The notes under the pieces were generated by a model. That model was given only the letters and a program-made list of their open reading frames with translations. It ran no database searches and had not been told where the DNA came from. From positions 1-64,000 of the forward strand of contig SADC01000396.1 in NCBI GenBank assembly GCA_004194705.1: a stretch of DNA of 64,000 nt, given 5' to 3'. Every line of letters begins with the position of its first letter. The first letter of the stretch is position 1. Below, piece after piece: positions 1 to 11,320 of this stretch. Both the position numbers and the translations under genes were made by a program. This DNA comes from Ditylenchus dipsaci. Taxonomy: Eukaryota > Nematoda > Chromadorea > Rhabditida > Anguinidae.

Positions 1-2
1 AA

Positions 3-1026
3 GTCGTTTTTGCAGATAGGACGTTTAAAATTACTCCGCCGCCATTCTATCAAGGTATCATTCTTTTTATTTTTGCGTTAACTTGAACATTCATTGTTTA
101 AGGTTTATGTGATTCTCACCGAACGTGGAGGCTACGTTTTTCCCGTCTTATATGCTCTAGCTGGCCGAATAAAAACGCAAGCAACGTACGAGAAAATGTT
201 CCAAATGGTAAAGAAATCTGTGGTCAGACTTTTGCTCCGTCTAGCATCTCCATCGACTTCGAAAATGGCGGTAATCAAATGCAAATAGAAATGGTCTTTC
301 CGGATACGGATGTAAGGACTGTTTCTTTCATATGGTCCAGAATAGAAGAAGAAGCTTGGTGAAAATGGTCTCAAGCGTCGTTACGAAACCGAGCCAGACA
401 TTGCAATTAAGTGCCGTATGTTCTTTTAGTCTTCGAATGTTTTTGATTACTTTTTATTTCAGGGAAATAATCACTGCAATGGCTTTGGTGAAGCCTGAGG
501 ATACTCTTTGGATCTTCGAAAGAAACTTTGGAATGTGATCCAGCAGAAATTAGAGCGCAGTCATGCAGTGGTTTCAGAGAATTACATCGGTGACTTTTTG
601 TTGGATTTTGTGTTCAACTTGAAATATGTTAAGACATCGCGTCAGCCGCCGTGGAGACTTCGTGCCGCCTATTGTTCGCTCACTCTCTTTGGAACTGTGT
701 ACGAAGGACTATGAACAAGCAGCATCGGACCAAACAACTACGCTGAGGCGCAAATCATGTATTCCAACGGAAACTTGACACGTGTGCCATCCGGGAATCT
801 GGAGCTTCATAGATTGTCTTCGCAAGGTGCAGCAAGGTCGCGACCGAACTTATTGAAATGGCTTCAAGGCAAGAAAGCAAAAGGCAAGCGGGAAATTCAC
901 GCAGACGCAGACAGGCCGATCTTGGCAGTCCCGTTGGAAAGCTATGATGATGCGACCACCGAAAATTTCTATTGGTATTGCGCACAACTATCGTATGGAG
1001 GATCTTTAGAGTTGTTCAAAATTTAA
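3..1026 (+). pseudogene. MULE transposase, C-terminal part, frame-broken
   Basis: This is the transposase of the surrounding MULE, which would cut and paste the element by a DDE RNase-H-like fold. The window opens in the core: frame 3 reads VVFADRTFKITPPPFYQ, the family's first catalytic Asp block (normally DGTF, here DRTF). After a short intron (about 55-102) comes VYVILTERGGYVFPVLYALAG and a TYEKMF block, then (about 215-330) ISIDFENGG, the second Asp region. Further on are recognisable EN-YIG (585), NNYAEA (736) and IWSFIDCLRKVQQG (800) blocks, all typical of FLYWCH-associated MULE proteins. They lie in different frames, with stops at several joins, so as written the gene is broken. A short intron around 420-463 ends TTTCAG. 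The missing N-terminal half corresponds to what survives in the copy at 24600-25070. Confidence 0.75.
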
Positions 1027-1155
1027 TGTTGTTATTGTTTGGATGTTGTTGTTTTGTTGTTTTAAAAAACTTTGCCATTGCTTTTGTTACATTGTTAAGT
1101 AAAAGAATAAATGAAATAAGCAAGAATAGTATAAAAAATATGCATTTGATATCCT

Positions 1156-1286
1156 GGCGGTGAATTGTCCCGGGCGGTGAACTGTCCGGGCGGTGAACCA
1201 GTCTCGGGCCCGGTGAACTGTCCGGCGTGAATGTCCGGCTGTGAATTGCCCGGGCGGTGATTGTCCGGCGGTGAATTGTCACGTAC
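1156..1286. repeat. MULE terminal tandem array (GTCCGGGCGGTGAA unit)
   Basis: About eight imperfect copies of a 14-16 bp unit containing GGGCGGTGAA, GC-rich in an AT-rich surrounding, ending in GTCACGTACC at the element boundary. It is placed exactly like the arrays of the other MULE-like elements here but has a different repeat word. Confidence 0.8.
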
Positions 1287-1371
1287 CCTTCAGGCCTTAT
1301 ATACTACAACAGTAACAGACACGTTTAAATCACTACGAGACAAATGGTGCTTTACACCACAGTACACAACA
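1287..1371 (-). repeat. Truncated 3' LTR
   Basis: Matches the first half of the LTR at 3413-3587, from TGTTGTGTACTGTG to just after the TATA box, then stops where the MULE terminus begins. Confidence 0.75.
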
Positions 1372-2002
1372 CCTTCCCCTGTACAATGGGTTGGGTGGAC
1401 AAAGATTCTGAAGAATTGGAGATTCGTTTCTTCTTGGCAGCATTGGAGCATCTTTTTGGCCGAGGAACTTGACTGTCGCAGATTGGGCACTTGAAGGCTT
1501 TCTTGACAGTTCCCTATATCGACCATTGGCTGCGGAAACCCTGCAGTGACTGGAAAGACGAGAGAGCTGAGCACCGTGTTCCATTCCCTTTCCTTGATGC
1601 GGAGCTGACTGTAAAGACACTTGCTTGCAGGCGAGACTGATGAGCACAATGACGCGTCCACTCCTTCCCATGATTGAAGACTGGAACCGGAGCTGTTTGG
1701 GAGACGAAATTTGCTGAGGACGAGTTGCTTGACTGGTCACTTGCTTCTTGGCAGGCTGCACTTGAAAAGAGGACGGCAACTGATTGACTAGATGACTGAT
1801 TGCTTGACTTGTCACCGACTTGTCACTGAGAAAACTGACTGACGACCAACGAGCTTGAAACGCCTTGCTTTGACTTGTGACGAGAGCATGCTTTTCCAGC
1901 GCATGAGTCCACAGATATAGCACGGCGACGAAGGCTTGCTGTTGCGACCACTGGAAGGCTACTCAGGATCCTGGCTATCAGTTGAGCTGAGCTGTAGCAG
2001 GT
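1372..2002 (-). other. Unrecognised sequence between protease and 3' LTR
   Basis: A 196-codon minus frame (1333-1923) and an overlapping 123-codon one are open here, rich in Ser and Gln. Neither shows reverse transcriptase, RNase H or integrase motifs (no YxDD, no DDE spacing, no HHCC). It may be a leftover of the internal deletion. Confidence 0.4.
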
Positions 2003-3398
2003 TTATTCCCTTGACTGACGGAACTGAGAAGACTGGTGATTTTCCTTCGATCGCTGCTGATTGAGAGGCATGTCCAAGAATCCTAGTGCGTTGAGCGCAT
2101 TGATCCCTAGGCGGTTGATTGATCCATGTTGAGCCACCACAAAAGCTTGCTTGACTGAGCGGCCATTAGCAGAGAAGGAGGCGATACCATCACCGATGAA
2201 TTTGCAGCTTGACCCATTGTAGAGACGACCCTGCATTTGCTTCTGTGGATTTTAGGCTGGCCAATAGCTTGATACGTTTCCTCATTGATAGCTGTTACTT
2301 CTGACCCAGTGTCAAGAGTAAAAGGACAAACCGGCCATTGACTTGCACTTGCTTCTTGATGAGCTGACACTGCTGACCCATTTGCTTGATCTGCACTGAT
2401 TGCATTTGAAGGAAGTTGACCCCACTGCTTGATTGATTTGAAGACTTGAACTGCTTCTGGAACTTTCTTCTTAGGCTGGCGAAACTGCTGAGTGGCGTCA
2501 CACTGCTGCTGAGGTAACAATTTCACCGCACTTGTAGCATTCAGCATTCTTGGAGCGGCAATCATCTGACAATGCATTTGACCACAGGGGAGCAGGCACT
2601 TGACGGAACTGAAGCTTTGCTGACTTGATTGATGTACGGACTGGAGGAGGGCTGCCGACTTTTTTCCAGATGCTTTGCTTCGGCGATTTTGAGAGGTAGC
2701 TGGCGGCTTCTTCCACAATTTCTTCGAACTTGACTGCATCCCCCTTTCGTTGATTCGATGGAGAAGGCGCGTTCGGATAGCTGCATCTTAGTTTTGATTT
2801 AAGTCCCAGCAGCAGGAGAAGGCAATTGAACTCCTCCTCTTTGAGAGAGCTGAACTTGAAAAGAAGGAGCTGACCCTTGAGACGATTGACGTAGTGGCGG
2901 AATTCTTCTTGATCTTCTTTGACTAAACGCAGGTATTCGAAGCGGTCCACCACCAGAGAGCGAGAATGAGCGAATAGTTTTGAAAGACCACTAACCGTTT
3001 CGTCCAGATTGAAGTCGGTCACATCCTCAGGCAGGCAGCTTTTGCAGTATTCGGAGAAGGCTTCGGCAGAGAGCTTGGTCATCTGGAGCTTCACTATGGT
3101 CGCTTCTACCGTGTTCGGAGCTGTGCAATCAAGAGACAATTGGAAGAGCTGCATCCAGTTTTGGAACTTGTTCGGATCGCTTTCATCTGAGCTGAAGACT
3201 TCATGTCTGGCAATTAAGGCAATGTAGAGATAGCAGGAGGAGCATTGTCCCATCACACAATTTGCTGCTGAAGAAGAGCCACGAATTGAGCCATTTGTTC
3301 TTGGTGCTGTTGTTGCTGTTGCTGAAGAGATTGCTAAAGAGCAATGCATGCTGATTTGACTGATTGTCCAGATTTTTTTTTAGCTGGCCCATATCCAT
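2003..3398 (-). pseudogene. gag plus retropepsin of LTR retrotransposon, frame-broken
   Basis: Gag starts at the ATG at 3398 (MDMGQLKKN) and changes frame near 3330. The body carries the family's gag core: NKFQNWMQLF, SEYCKSCLPEDV, a heptad-rich FRHYVNRLKGQ block, then ECYKCGE of a CCHC zinc knuckle (about 2530). After another frame change (2739-2107) comes the retropepsin motif LDTGSEVTAI with active-site Asp (about 2317), followed by LGINALNALGF (about 2090), the usual tail between protease and reverse transcriptase. Gag would package RNA and the protease would cleave the polyprotein; with pol missing and the frame broken, this copy cannot act alone. Confidence 0.75.
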
Positions 3399-3412
3399 TG
3401 CGACTGCGCCAA
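3395..3412 (-). other. tRNA primer-binding site next to 5' LTR
   Basis: TTGGCGCAGTCGCAATGG follows the LTR directly. TGGCGCAGTCG is the usual style of primer-binding site in gypsy-type elements of invertebrates; I did not identify the primer tRNA. The gag ATG (3398) overlaps its end. Confidence 0.55.
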
Positions 3413-3587
3413 TGTTGTTTCCTTGGTTGCTAGCTTAGAGAGAGACGAGAGCACACGACTTCTTAATAGCTTTATTCGGACACAAACTGATCTGAATACA
3501 GACGTTCAGACCTTTATATACTACAACAGTAACAGACACGTTTAAATCACTACGAAACAAATGGTGATTTAAACACAGTACACAACA
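3413..3587 (-). repeat. 5' LTR with TATA box and poly(A) signal
   Basis: Begins TGTTGTGTACTG (3587) and ends in CA (3413). It contains TATATAAAGG (3520-3511) and AATAAA (3476-3471), in the order expected for U3-R. About 85 bp is repeated at 1371-1287. Confidence 0.75.
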
Positions 3588-3703
3588 GATAGTTAACTTT
3601 AAAATTGGTTCTTACTTGATTTATTTGAAATTGAATTTTTTCTCATTTGTCTGCTGATATCACTCAATAAACTGGTATTTCAAAAAGGCATTATAAGAGA
3701 ATA

Positions 3704-3953
3704 CCGTATTTCTCTCTAATAAGCGGGCAGTCTCTATTAAACGGGCACCCTCGACTTTGAAGGCGTATATCTCAGGCCAGAGTGAATATTTGCAAAGCTG
3801 TTCAATGCATTTTCTTAACTCCCACGAGCTCTACCGATTCCACTTTTCAGATTTTAGTTGAGCACCTAAAAATATCGAGATCGAATTCAAAATTTTCTGA
3901 TTTTCGGATGATTGAAAAATAAACGGGCATGCTCGCTATTAGAAGAAATACGG
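3704..3953. mobile_element. ACCGTATTT-family MITE (TA-flanked)
   Basis: Imperfect palindrome from CCGTATTTCTCTCTAATAAGC to AGAAGAAATACGG, flanked by TA on both sides (3702-3703, 3954-3955), as in Tc1/mariner insertions. Relatives occur at 10907-13904 (split), about 24330-25690 (split), 47014, 48070-48195, 50760-51027, 61620, 62452-62600 and 63788. Confidence 0.65.
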
Positions 3954-3955
3954 TA

Positions 3956-4257
3956 AGTCATATTCTTATAAGGAACAACACCTACGTGAAAGAATGTTCC
4001 TAAAAAAGGAACAAAATAAAATAGGAATGTGCCTAAAATATAATATAATATACACCTATACACCAATATACACCTAAAATACACTTACCTAAAAAAACAG
4101 GACCTATATGAAGGAATGTCCTAAAAGGGTACAAAAATTAGATAAGTATGTGCCTAAAGTAGGCACATTCCATAATTTAGGCACATTCCACTATATTATA
4201 TATAGGAACATTTAGGCACGTTTAGGCACAAATAGGCACATTTGTGTGCCTATTTTG
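3956..4257. repeat. AGGCACATTCC-rich repeat stretch
   Basis: No gene. Short words such as AGGAATGTGCCTAAA and its complement TTTAGGCACATTCC recur about ten times in both orientations, as in the inside of a decayed foldback MITE. Confidence 0.5.
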
Positions 4258-4264
4258 TAGCCTA

Positions 4265-5275
4265 TTTTGACCACTTAGGATACCTGTTTTGAATCGTCCC
4301 CCGCCATTTCAAATTTTTTGCCTAATCATTTAACTTCTGTACGGATTTTTCAGCTTGGTTTCTAACAGAACAAGGCATAGAAAATAATTTTAGGTATAGT
4401 TTTGTTAGAAACAGGTTGAAAAATTCGTACATAAATCAGGGATGAGCTTTTGTAACTATTTGCGGGAAATAGTTACAATTTTTGCAGTTGAAAAATAGTT
4501 ACAGCGTGTAACTATTTTGTCTTCGCTGTGGTTTCTCGGCACGAAATCAGCAATTAAAATTTTTTTAATTAAATTTGGTCAATTTTGTGAACATTTCAGG
4601 GTAGGCAAAAACAGATGGCATAGGACCCACTCCGGAATGGCCAAAAGCCAAAAATAATTGTTTTTTGGGGTTTACTAAAGGAGGGTAAACTTGTTGCGAA
4701 AGATCGACTGAGCGGATCAGAATTCCAATCAGATGGGCTTAATTGCTCAGAAACTTAGTTTAGGGTGGTTTAAAGTGGAATAACGTGCAATTCTGAGCGA
4801 TTGAGCCCATCTGACTGGAATTCTGATCCGCTCAATCGATTTTTCGCAACAAGTTTACACCCCTTAGCAAACCCCCAAAAAAAACAATTATTTTTGGCTT
4901 TTGGCCATTCCGGAGTGGGTCCTATGCCATCTGGTTTTTGCCTACCCTGAAATTTTTACAAAATTGACCAAATTTAATTTGAAAAATTTTAATTGCTGAT
5001 TTTCGTGCCGAGAAACCACAGCGAAGACAAAATAGTTACACGCTGTAACTATTTTTTTTTAAATTATTGCTTTCGTGGCGAGAAATAGTTACAAGAATAG
5101 TTACAAAGGTCAGAATAGTTACAGGCTGTAACTATTTTTCAAATGCAAAAATTTGTAACTATTTCCCGCAAATAGTTACAAAAGCTCATCCCTGACATAA
5201 ATCCATCGATATATAAAAAATTTGAATTGGCGCGGGACAACCGTTGTCGGAGACGGCAATGCCCTTTTAAGTCAA
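4265..5275. mobile_element. Foldback MITE split by a nested hAT MITE
   Basis: Outer arms (about 4290-4436 and 5203-5272) pair with each other, including CCCGCCATTTCAAATTTTTT on the left and its counterpart next to GGACAACCGTTGTCGGAGAC on the right. A second copy of the family, uninterrupted, lies at 47736-47961. The element at 4437-5194 sits inside this one. Confidence 0.6.
4437..5194. mobile_element. hAT MITE with GTAACTATT repeats
   Basis: Termini CAGGGATGAGC and GCTCATCCCTG, the classic hAT form, with 8-bp target duplications ACATAAAT at 4429-4436 and 5195-5202. The arms are filled with the words GTAACTATTT and AAATAGTTAC. The centre is a long inverted repeat (4560-4990) including TGGCCATTCCGGAGTGGGTCC. 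No coding capacity. Confidence 0.8.
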
Positions 5276-5815
5276 AGGTTCTTATCCCGCTAAGTGCACA
5301 CCTTATTTATTTTTTATTAAATTCACTCACTGCTAGAGCCAGAATTATCGAGGAATCGATTGGAATTATTTCCAGCACTCCTTACTGTTAGCAAATGCCT
5401 TTATTTTGGATTTCATGTGAATAACAGATGTGTGTAGGATGGCATGGAATTGGACATCTTTGAATTTTTTTTAAATTCAGCTTTAACTTAATATTATTAC
5501 CTTTTTCTGTATGATAGATCAAATGAAAGCTAAGGATCTTAGCTGCATTTTCGTATAAAAACGTGTGAGTTGCAGAAAAAAGTCAGAAAATATCAACCAG
5601 CACAGCCAAAGAAAAACTCCCGTAACTATCGAAAATTAAGCAGGTTTCAGCATTTAAATCATCTCAGATGATTTGAAACCCAATGCTGATTTTTTTTTGG
5701 ATACCCAAGAGCCTGAAGATCATTTTGACACCAAATTTGTAAACAAAAGGGAGTTAAAAGTAGGGTCTGCAGCCAGTGTCAGTCGAATCTGTCGCCTAGG
5801 GCGGTGCGTACATTA
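5276..5815. other. Gene-free stretch
   Basis: AT-rich sequence without convincing open frames or repeats, apart from a short dyad near 5640-5690 (CATTTAAATCATCTCAGATG). Confidence 0.3.
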
Positions 5816-6008
5816 AAGGACTATACTTGTCGATGCAAATGAAAATTTTACAAATTCAAATGCGCGCGGGACACTTCTCTTTCGTCTGCACTCTACTCTT
5901 TGAGTTATTTCGAGCGACTCAAAAGAGTACAGTGAGAGACGAAAGAGAAGTATCCCGCGCGCATTTGAATTTACGAAATTCTCATTTGTATCAACAAGTA
6001 TGGTCCTC
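5816..6008. mobile_element. Palindromic MITE, GATGCAAATG family
   Basis: Near-perfect hairpin with ends AGGACTATACTTGT and ACAAGTATGGTCCT and a GC-richer middle (AATGCGCGCGGGACACTTCTC and complement). A second copy is at 14836-15446, where another element has split it. Confidence 0.7.
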
Positions 6009-6466
6009 TAAAGTCACTTCCCCTTTAACTTTTTAATCAAGAGGGACTGGGGATTTTCAAACAATATGTGATTCCATGGCCAACCCAACCAACTACCGTG
6101 TCAGCCCCTACTACAAGCCAAAATCTGTTACTCCTCTCTATCTTGCAACAAATAATTTGTAATGTAGGAAAAACGTTAGTTTTGACAGTCAAATGCGCAC
6201 AAAAGGATGCGTATAATCTAAGAAAGGACTTATAACAAGAGAGGATACGGTGTTAATGTACTCAGCCGCTACTTGTGCAGAATACCTCACTCCTCTTACT
6301 TTAAGTAACCAGACATACATAAGGAAAAAGAAAAGAAAAAATTCAATGTGCAAAAAGTCAAATTCTAGGAGTCTCTTTATTATTAGCACTGTACAATCCT
6401 TAAGACCATGATCATCACAAACAAATGAGGAACAAATAACGCACATCAAAAATATGAACAACAAAC

Positions 6467-9400
6467 TCAAAAAGATATTTCTCCATCCTCACTGGTGTTC
6501 ATTTCATCGTCCGAGAAATTGTCTTGCTGTTCTAAACTGGCGTCAGCCATAATATTCGGACTATCAACCGTGCTCCTGAAAATTAAAATCTATGAAAAGA
6601 CTTATAGAGAAAGCACAAGTGCTTACTCATCACCACACCAATGGGTCGAAGGCAATCTACAGGTGTCACCATTGCTGCCTGCATCCTCTGCGAAGCCGGA
6701 GTGACATGATTTGCCCTGGCTGCTAAGCTATCTTGTTCCGCTTCTTTGCTGCGTTTATTCATAATCAGACGTAGTATTCGATGACCTTCTTCCTTCGACT
6801 AAAATAATGAATTTTAGTCGAAGCCGTCGCCATACAACACATCCTTAATGCTCACAATATCAAATGTGAGGCACCGTTGGGCATAAGTGTAAGCTGTATC
6901 CAAATCATTGCTGTTCAAATAATGTCTCGCAAGAAATTGGCAAGCTGTAGCTATCAAGTTCAAGTCGCCAACCTGAACTGTATCGGTAAACATTCAGCAA
7001 AGAGCCATCTCCAAATTTACCAATTCCTCTGTATACAGAGACAAGTATGCCTCGTAAGCCTGAAAATTATAAATTGAGTCGGTTTGAAAAACAAAGATTT
7101 TTTACCTTTGCAGCATTGACACTGTCATTTTGTTCTTCATATAATCTAAATCAAGATGCATCGTCTTAGAACAGATAAATAAAACTTTCTTCGAAAGTAT
7201 TGAAATCGTGACATATTTCATGCTATATTTCATGCTGGACTCACAAATCAAACTACAGAATTCAGACCAAAAAAAATTTTTGCCCGCAAAAAATTCAGTG
7301 CTGAATATGTCTGGCACGAAATCACACTAGATAGACTTAAAATTTTCAAATCGTTCTGTGCAAAGTTACTACTTAGCCAAATTCGTTAAAGCATTTCCTT
7401 CGACATCTCCAATTTGGAAAGCTTTCTTGAAACACTTCTCCGCATCCGACTTTCTAAAATAGACATATTGACACAGAGAAGTCGGCTTCATCAAAAGGCG
7501 CTCTAAGAAAAGAATTTGGAAAGAAGAATTTGATAATCCAGTCTGTTTATAGTGTTGATTCTCAACCCCCAAGCGGTCAACGCAGTAGTCACAAAAAACG
7601 ATGCAAAGAATAATTGGGATAGGAGAAAGAAGAACCAGATTCTTAAAATGTCGGTAAGGGAACAACTTGCCGATTAAGTTTGGAGAATATTACGCCTAGA
7701 GCAATGAGCCTAAATGACAGTAAAATGTCAATGTCTAAATTAAAATTATCACGAAACCATTACATTCGAGAGTCAGCTGGCCTAAAAGTCACCAAAAGTT
7801 TTGGTTCATCAAAAAACTCAAATTACCTGTATTTTTGCGCTTGCTGGTAGTAGTATAAGCATACGCCGGCAACTTCAAAATCTCATAAAGTTGTCCAAGT
7901 CCATACCAAGCGCGATAATTTGCACAGCAGATACCTGAATGTACATTATACAAACCAACAATTCTACAGGTTATGCCGGAAGGAGACGGTGACGACAGCA
8001 AAATCAAATTTCACTAAGCTTTTCCGATAACAAGTCACGGCAGATTGGTGATTCTTAGTTTCCATAAATTCGTGACCAAGTAGAACCTGCATTTAAATTG
8101 AAATTAGGTATCGGAAAAATGACGATAAAATCACCCATATAGAAGCGTTTGAAGGACACATTTTCACAGCTCTCTTCAAGAAGTCCTGAGCAAGTTCATG
8201 GCTTTTCCGTGCACTGTAGTAGTTGGCTGAAACGAACAAAAGACATTAGGTCCATGACACATAGAAAACATGAAACTCACCACGATACAACATGTCTCCC
8301 AATTGATTTGTGAGATTCGAAGAAAAACTTTGCTAGATTGGCCAACTCAACACCATTTTGCTAGAAGATAAAGAAAACAATTATATGTGGAACAATTGTG
8401 CTATACCCCAGCACTCACTTGTACTATACCCATAGGCGTACCCAAGGCTAAAAATCCTGACGGGGGGAGCTATAGGCAGGCTAGCCACCACCCACCCCCC
8501 CTCCCCCTGGGTACGCCTATGGCTATACCCCAGCATTAAAGGAAAAAAACCCCCACAGAGAAAAAGTCAGTATAAAGTTGGAGCTAGAATTCTAAAAACA
8601 TCCACCTGTGTCCTAATAGGCGATGCGTATAGGAAGTTCGCCCCGCCCCTCTAAATTGTACTATTTTTGCAAAAATAATAAAAAAAAACCCCTTTATTTA
8701 CACTTCCTAGTCATTTTAATGCAAAAATTTTTTTGGTAAAAAAAACAAATTTGCCTTGGTCCCAAGCTAAATTCAGTGCTGGGGTATAGTAGAATTTAGC
8801 CTATTCTGTTACAGCAAATTATCTGCATGAATGCTCACCCTAATGTACAGAGAATCAGAGAAAAAGTTCATTTGCTCGATTCTAAAAACGCTTAGCTAAA
8901 TGAATCTTTACTGCACTAAAAATTCACCTATAGGGATCCATCTTTCTCACTCTTTGAAAGGAGTTTGTGGAGCTGTCGTGTTCTATAAAAATTTGATTTC
9001 TGAGTTCAACAAGATATAATGGAAGGCACCTTGCAAATCCGATTGAGCTGCAGCAACTTGGCATATCAAATATGGCGACGGGCCTAAAATGAATACACTC
9101 TCAAAGCTCAACTCCATTTTTAGCTGTCACCTAGAGCATTCGAAACAGTCAAGTAGGCCTCGATGCACAGAGATAGAGCTGTAAGCGGAACATTGTTTCA
9201 CCGATGAACAACGCGCATTGCCAGGTATTCCCGTTCTCCTCTTTCTCACTGTTCACCTGAAAAAGTTTTTATATCAACTGTTAGGGTAAATTAGCAATAC
9301 AGGGTGTGACAAGAAATTTGCCCGCTTTTAGGTGATCATAACTTTTTTCTAGGCCGCTTTTCGAAATTCTGTAAACGTTAATCAACTTAGTTTTTCATGA

Positions 9401-10741
9401 CAATTTTTTATGACAACTTCTCTTTTCATGAAATTTTTTTGCGGTATATAATGACAAAAACACGATTTACACTTGATCCCCCTGTGGTTTGGGTCCTGGT
9501 CATTGGATAGCCTCTGGATGCGCAATACCCAAAACACAGGGAGGACCAAGCGAAAATCGTATTTTTGACATTATAAAAAATATTATAATTCCTAAAATAA
9601 TTTTTCAAACATTTTTTCAAACGAAGTTGTCATAAAGAAGAATTGTTATGAAAAACTAACTAGATTAGTGTTCATAGAATTTTGAAAAAAGGCCTATAAA
9701 AAAGTTAGCACCTGTCAAAAGTGGGCGAAATTTCTTGACACACCCTGCATAATAAGTATACCGAATGGAAAGCATCTATCAATCCAGAAAGCCCTAAGAT
9801 TTCACATTCAAAAAGTTAGCAAAGCCTTCAACAGTTTTATAAGAGAGTACCTTCCAAGCTGGCCAGCAGCGATAATCTGAAATCTTATAATGCTTTTTAG
9901 AAACCAGCCGTACAAAACAATACCTTGGTCAATTGCTTCACGAAATACTTTGCACGCGTCTTCAGAGGCATCATTGTCTTTTCTGACTACTCCTAGGCTA
10001 AAAAGAGGAATGAGAAACAGGAAATTCAAGGCAGTAAAAAATTATAAAGCCAACTTACAGGTAATTCAAAAAACAGTCGAATGATTCTGGCGACTTTTCT
10101 TTAAGTGATTCCATCTTTTGTCTGAGGTCGGCTAGGTTAGAATCTACAAATTCCGTCTTTCGTTCAGTGTCATTGGCCTCCTCTTCTAGTCTAGTTTGCA
10201 CAGATATCTGGAATTTTCAGGTGTAGAGTAATTAAAAAGATAGAGTCACTTACCATATACCATGAAAAGTAGTATAAAAACTTGTCCACTGGCGAACGTA
10301 GTTCGATTTTTTCCAAGAAGAATTTAGCTAAAGTCAGTTTGGTCTGGGTGAAACTTGGATTGTGTCATTATATACCCTCCTGTACTCTTTGTTCTGAATA
10401 AGGGATCTTGCAAATCGTATTGTGTTTTGGCCGTGGATTGAGCTGGAATTAGGTCGATCACTTGAGGTTGTCCTATTTTTGTCGGAAGAAGCATAAGCAT
10501 CGAAGTACTCGGCGGCAGATGACAGATAATCTCATTAGTCCTGGAAATTCCTAGTTAACTGCCGATATAACAGACAACCCTCGAGAATTGCCGAATCCTA
10601 GTTGCCGCTGACAGCTTGGAAAACTAACCATTTACTACACTCGAAAAGACAACGAATTTCGCATTGTTCTGCAAGCCAATAAAGTTCATCCACTATTTTC
10701 ACTTGGTCAACATTTGCTTCTTTTTCGTCTTCGTTCATCAT
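6467..10741 (-). CDS. CDC23: CDC23 / APC8, anaphase-promoting complex TPR subunit
   Basis: APC8 is a TPR scaffold of the anaphase-promoting complex, the nuclear ubiquitin ligase that drives exit from mitosis. About sixteen exons can be followed on the minus strand. The start MMNEDEKEAN is at 10741 (exon to 10629), then blocks near 10546-10377 (SSAAEYFDAYA...RFARSLIQNKEYRR), 10328-10254, 10209-10061, 9998-9926, 9880-9855, 9060-8930 (ending VRKMDPYR), 8358-8280 (ETCC), 8230-8160 (ANYYSARKSHELAQDFLKRA), 8085-8007 (LLGHEFMETKNHQSA), 7938-7829 (NYRAWYGLGQLYEILKLP), 7500-7374 (AEKCFKKAFQIGDVEGNAL), 7060-6830 (TPR), 6797-6648 and 6576-6467. The order and the WYGLGQ-YEILK and GDVE-NAL signatures match APC8. 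Several exons need single-base frame corrections. The exon covering about 9250-9060 and the segment 7670-7500 are not resolved. A hAT element lies about 300 bp upstream of the start codon. Confidence 0.85.
8398..8790. mobile_element. Intronic foldback with nested CATAGGCGTACCC element
   Basis: Outer arms GTGCTATACCCCAGCACT and AGTGCTGGGGTATAGTAG lie in a CDC23 intron. Inside the left arm sits a roughly 90-bp element with ends CATAGGCGTACCCA and TGGGTACGCCTATGG, flanked by CTATACC on both sides. Confidence 0.6.
9302..9748. mobile_element. Intronic palindromic MITE (CAGGGTGTG ends)
   Basis: Long imperfect inverted repeat in a CDC23 intron: CAGGGTGTGACAAGAAATTT at the left, and its complement AAATTTCTTGACACACCCTG at the right. 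The middle pairs around CCAAAACACAGGGAGG. Confidence 0.65.
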
Positions 10742-11054
10742 CTTGTGAATATTTGAGCTCGGCTAAATTTGCAGGAAATGAAAGCAAGGGTTATCAGGAT
10801 TTAGAAAGTCTGTATCAGACAAAGTAAAAAGTTACTACTGGGAAAACAGCTTAAAGAACCAACTTAAGAAACCAAAGTAATGGTCATTTCAGTAAAAGAC
10901 CAAAATACCGTATTTCTCTAATAGAAGCCATGGGCTTCTATTTTTCAACCTCTCAAAAATCTTGAAATTGTCAATCAAAAATGACCTTAACTCCGAAACC
11001 TTAGTCAAAAAATAGGGGTGGGCTTCTATTAGAGCATGGGCTTTAGGGTTGTCA

Positions 11055-11320
11055 AACGTTCGAAATTTTCGAACGTTCGATTCGACGAACATTCGAAGTT
11101 TGAAATTTTCGAACGTTCGGTTCGATTCGAAGTTCGAGTTCGAAATTTTCGAACGTTCGGTTCGATTCGAAGTTCGAGTTCGAAATTTTCGAACGTTCGG
11201 CTCGATTCGAAGTTCGAGTTCGAAAATTTTCGAACGTTCGGTTCGATTCGAAGTTCGAGTTCGAAAATTTTCGAACGTTCGATTCGAAATTTTCGAACGT
11301 TTGATTCGAAGTTTGAATCA
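11055..11320. repeat. Left TTCGAA array of the hAT
   Basis: Tandem copies of about 36 bp, each with GAACGTTCG and TTCGAGTTCGAA, so the array is both tandem and palindromic. Long open frames in all directions here are low-complexity by-products, not genes. Confidence 0.9.

Larger units (their letters stand above)
1..1286 (+). mobile_element. MULE-type DNA transposon, left part outside window
   Basis: A Mutator-like element enters from the left edge and ends at 1286. It holds the middle and C-terminal part of a MULE transposase (3-1026) followed by a terminal tandem array (1156-1286) that stops at TGTCACGTACC. The same terminal word ends the element at 24446-25588. The base after the terminus (1287) falls inside LTR sequence of the retrotransposon to the right, so this MULE appears to have inserted into that LTR and is the younger of the two. 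The other terminus and its target duplication lie outside the window. Confidence 0.75.
1287..3587 (-). mobile_element. Gypsy-like LTR retrotransposon, gag-protease remnant
   Basis: Minus-strand element with a 175-bp 5' LTR (3587-3413), primer-binding site, gag, zinc knuckle, retropepsin and a truncated 3' LTR (1371-1287). The two LTR pieces share a long stretch including TACTGTG, GTGATTTAAACGTGTCTG and the TATATAA box. Reverse transcriptase, RNase H and integrase are absent: after the protease region only about 600 bp of unrecognised sequence precede the 3' LTR. The element is therefore an internally deleted, non-autonomous copy. The missing end of the 3' LTR is explained by the MULE that abuts it at 1286. 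Confidence 0.8.

Noticed and set aside
1290..1923. Reverse transcriptase or integrase in the tail of the LTR element
   Set aside because: No YxDD, HHCC or DDE spacing in any frame of this stretch.
4140..4240. TTAGGC-containing words resembling nematode telomere repeats
   Set aside because: They are spaced within a longer word (TTTAGGCACATTCC) in both orientations and are not tandem TTAGGC units.
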